Part shown: in pieces, positions 60,442 to 64,000 of the stretch
Position numbering within the stretch: position 1 is the first letter of the stretch
Layout of the letters: the number at the start of each line of letters is the position of its first letter
Origin: Mugil cephalus
Lineage: Eukaryota > Chordata > Actinopteri > Mugiliformes > Mugilidae
Assembly (NCBI RefSeq): GCF_022458985.1
Contig: NC_061773.1
Location: forward strand, 24,710,001-24,774,000
Length of the DNA: 64,000 bases
Direction of reading: 5' to 3'
Position numbers and translations under genes: made by a program
The notes under the pieces: model-generated
Databases searched by the model: none
What the model saw: the letters and a program-made list of their open reading frames with translations, nothing else
Told to the model about the DNA's origin: nothing

Positions 60442-61720
60442 CATCTGATTCCTGGTTTTTCTGTTTTGATTCAAGAGCTTCTTTTTTTTTTTTTTTTTGA
60501 GAAGGAAGTGGGGCCAAACAGGAGAGAAGAGAGCAGGGAGTTTCCTCTTAGAAATGAAATGCTACCCGGAGGCTGTAATGTAACAGGAGCACTTGACAAT
60601 AGTCGTGACCAGAGGTTACTATAGGACAGAGCACTGTACTGTCTTTTAAAGAGGAACAGTACCACCTTTAAGAAGCTGTAGTGTATGTAAATGTGGCGAT
60701 GTTTAAAGACAAGAGTCAAGTTATTCACCTGGTTCACTGGATAGCTTGAAGGTATTTCTCTGCAGTTGAAAAGAAACTTCAGTTGAAAAGCCTTTTATCC
60801 CCTTTTTCTTTTGTCACACTGGCCTAGATACTGGAAACTGAACTGAATCAAAAATCTTGAGAAAAGTTCAAAGCAGCAATTCTCGAGGGTGTTTTTAATA
60901 TTAACAGTGGATCATGTGTGTGTGCGTGTAATTTGAGAGAAACACAGTGTTCAGCGGATTTCTGTACACACACAGCGAAACATTACGAAATAAACAGTTT
61001 CACCAGTGTCCAGTGTGTTAAGGTCAGTTAAAAATAATTTTTTACTAAACAGTGACACGAGCTGTCGCCTGACTGCAGTTCGCTGTAACTATAAAACACA
61101 CGTTTAAATATCTTTGCTTTGGCTCATTGCTTTGGCTGAGTCACCCAGAACGTTGCAGTGTTTGTTGACACAAAAAGTTTGCATGTAGCTGGGGAGCATA
61201 GGTAACATTTAGCATGTTAATGTTGTGCTCGATGGATGTGGGAATAAGAAATTAGGATTTGACACCTGTGTCTATTCCTCTTCTCCTTCGACAGGGCCAT
61301 AACATCTGTTTTTACTTTCTAAAAAATTGCAGATTGATGTTGTTTCTAGATTAGCTTTACATCAAAATATAAAGGTATGAAAGACTGAGCCAGACTGTAG
61401 CTTCAACAATAAACACAACCTGCAGAAGATAAAGATAATAATCACAGGAATTATTATAGAGCACATTTTTCCTTCAGCTGTGAAGAGTCACTCAACTAAC
61501 AGGTCAGTCCGGTATGACCACTCTATAAATACTGTAAAACAAACAGTAGACCTATTCAGCTCCAATGTTTTTTTTGTTTGTTTGTTTGTTTTTTTTTTGG
61601 TGGGATGACAGAATCCTACTGGGACCTGTACTGTGATCTGATCGGCTGCACTCAACTGTGGCCTAAAGCCTAAAGGCCTAAACACTGTATAAAGATGAAC
61701 AGTGGAACGGCTCCTGAAAA

Positions 61721-62012
61721 GTGAAGCCAAAGCAAGTAGAGCTCCCCCTGGTGTCTGGCTGCAGTATAGGTCACAAGCTCCACCTCCTCCATGTTAGTGG
61801 GTGGGACTAAAATACATGTCAAATAAATATAATTTTAGGTAGTAAAGTTTAATTTATTTATTTATTTTTTTTTGGATAAATTTAGTTTTAGTTAATTATT
61901 TGATGCTACGAAAACAGGATGTGGCATAATAGCGACCAGCGGGTGCCATAAAGTGGTCCTTTGGGGCCGTGAGAGTTGTAAAAACAATTTTAAAAGTAAG
62001 TGCAGTGTATAA
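61721..62012 (+). mobile_element. CATAGACTGT-family element, truncated copy
   Basis: GTGAAGCCAAAGCAAGTAGA, GCTCCCCCTGGTGTCTGGCT and AAACAGGATGTGGCATAATA follow the order of 40738-41156. The terminal repeats are missing on both sides. Confidence 0.65.
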
Positions 62013-64000
62013 TCCAATATTTACTTGTAACTGGTGGAGGAAGAGCAGAGAGTAATATTAATTAATTAATTAATTAAATGAAACCCAAGTGAGTCTAGAG
62101 GAATATGGTACAAGATTAAATGTACCTTATTGAGCATGGTGTTTTAGATTTTGCCCATTAAACAAATAGGGTTTTTAAATTGGTTGGTTAATTAACACAG
62201 GTTGTCACAAATGTTGCTAGGCTAAATTTGGCAACCTGTTTACTCTGTGGTCAATGAATAACCAATGAACATGTTCAATGTGTTAGGCCAAGGCCCAGTT
62301 CCATTTCCTCTGTTGGCTCGATCACTTACACCACCCTTGGCACCACCCTTTTGTTTTGCTGGGTGTCCTGTATCCGTTACAGATCAAGGTGTATTAATCA
62401 TTTAGGTCTGGCCCTCTATATCTTTGCAAAAAAATTGCAAACGACTTCAAATGTGTTCTTTAATGTAGATATGAATTTTTTATAACAAGTGCTCCAGAAA
62501 AAAACAACAAAACTCAATGTCAGTAGACCAATGATTTGTGGTTAACAGTAAAGTTATGTCAGTGTCTTGTGTGGCTTGGAAAGTTTCCCGGGGAGCTTAT
62601 TTCCTCTTCCACAGGACCAATCAAATCTTTTCGGGTTTTACGGGTGGATCTCATCCACGTCATCTGAGCTCCACTGAGCTCAGTTTGGTCACCAAAAGGC
62701 AAACATTTCTTTCAGTGTGACTCCATGGAAGTACCCAGTATAAATAGTTTTGGTAGATAATGGTAGGATGTAACCAAGAATGTATAGATTATAATGCTAT
62801 AATCAGTTCTTGGACATAATAATAAATATCTTAAATATTCTGATAATTCCCTTAACCATTATGTGAAGGCTGGTATGTCAAAAAACAAAAACAAACAAAC
62901 AAAAAAACTAACTAAAACAACTGCTTCTGCTCTCAATTGAAGAATCCACTTGGATGAGGTGTGAAATGTCAAAAGAGAATTCAGACAAGATCAGGTGAAA
63001 TACCAGTATTCAGGTGAAGGGACTCCAAAACTAGAGGTCTTGCTGAAGGGAGAACGGGACTGGGTGACGTGCTGCCCCCTGGTGGTTAATCTGAAAACAT
63101 ACAGCTTCTACTGTGTCTAGAAATGCTATTATAATGTATTATATACACATAAAAACAAACAAAACAAACAAACAACATCTCCACTGCACAAACATAAACC
63201 ACAGACACAGGCAGAACCTGACTGTATGTGTGTACAGACTGTATACAGCCTATGAATGACTATAATGGTGACACACTGATGCCGCTTAGTTTTTTTTTTT
63301 TTAATCTTTTTTTATTTTTAGGAATCAATTTACTGATTATGTTTGCGGAGGGATAGATTATGCAATCTGTCTATGAGTGGGGATTCTTGAATGAGCTTGA
63401 GTGTTCCCAAGTTCATGTTAATGTTCCTGCTAAGAGATGTGATGTTACAAAAACGTCTCTAATTGGTGATGCTCGTTAAGCTCAGAGCACCGAACTAGTG
63501 ATATTCGGCTGCAGTGCAAAACTAAATTCAATACAACGAAACAGCAATAAAATAAAATTGTAAAACTTAAAAATAGATAGATAGATATTCATGCATTATA
63601 TTCACTTTATAATAAGTAAATATACACTTACCTCTCACAATAATCACCCTTGGAATAAACAGAGATATAATAATAATAGTAGTAATAATAGTTATTAGAT
63701 AGATATGTTTTATTTGTCACATAACATAATACAAAAGTGAAATGTATTTTTGTACCTACAGTCAGTAGCAAAATTAAAAAAAAGTACTACAGTAAAAACA
63801 TAAAGTATAGTATAGTATATTAACTACCCTGGCATTGTCACAGTTTTATGAGGTAATATAACCTGCAAGTGTTAAAGTTCTGCATCGAAAAAAAAAATAA
63901 AAAATCCTTGCCCCTATATTTCAACACACTGTAAACTACTGGCCTACGTTGCATTTTTTGTGGGCAACAACAAAACAATAAACACAACGAGAGAGGAAGT

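Larger units (their letters stand above)
58081..64000. other. Intergenic stretch, repeats only
   Basis: No gene seen. Named repeats are listed separately. The rest is AT-rich with homopolymer runs, short (TTAA)n/(AATT)n tracts near 62060, GATA repeats near 63570 and 63690, and no exon-like conserved frame. Confidence 0.5.

Overview
The window is vertebrate nuclear DNA, almost certainly from a ray-finned (teleost) fish. The evidence is small exons in long introns with GT-AG junctions, CpG-rich promoters, (CA)n/(TATC)n microsatellites, and fish-type repeats: Tc1 termini, hAT-like miniatures and L2-type LINE tails. Three protein-coding genes are supported, all on the + strand. They are a small two-exon secreted protein I do not recognise (1530-2204), nucks1 (coding exons 24540-38015) and a KLF15-like zinc-finger factor (coding 52514-55083, with a non-coding first exon near 48.5-48.8 kb).

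Region by region. 0-8.3 kb: the secreted-protein gene, then intergenic DNA with microsatellites, a short interstitial telomere repeat, a LINE remnant and a few candidate regulatory motifs. 8.3-20.1 kb: a tandem array of tRNA-Phe(GAA) genes. It has eleven full-length copies and one damaged copy, spaced mostly 718-746 bp and at the right end 643 bp. Older degenerate copies lie on the left, and one of these is split by a 1.43-kb inverted-repeat transposon. 20.1-21.3 kb: array material continues in inverted orientation, ending in an L2-like tail. 24.1-40.6 kb: nucks1 with a CpG promoter, eight coding exons, repeat-filled introns and a long 3' UTR. 40.6-48.4 kb: gene-free, with dispersed repeats and LINE tails. 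48.5-58.1 kb: the KLF15-like gene. 58.1-64 kb: repeats only.

Functional reading. nucks1 encodes an acidic/basic chromatin-associated phosphoprotein of 303 residues, longer than the roughly 243-residue human protein. The extra length lies mainly in one 153-nt exon that looks like a duplicate of a later 153-nt exon. The KLF15-like gene has the conserved activation motif and three C2H2 fingers. Its place beside nucks1 suggests a KLF15 ohnologue kept in fish. The tRNA-Phe array is the most unusual feature. It shows unequal crossing-over, a 3,995-bp higher-order duplication, a captured LINE tail and an extra tRNA 3'-half relic in each standard unit. One unit is so full of single-base indels that it may be an assembly artefact.

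Exon boundaries were set by eye from splice signals and reading phase. Repeat family names are judged from termini and remembered consensus sequences, not from a database search.
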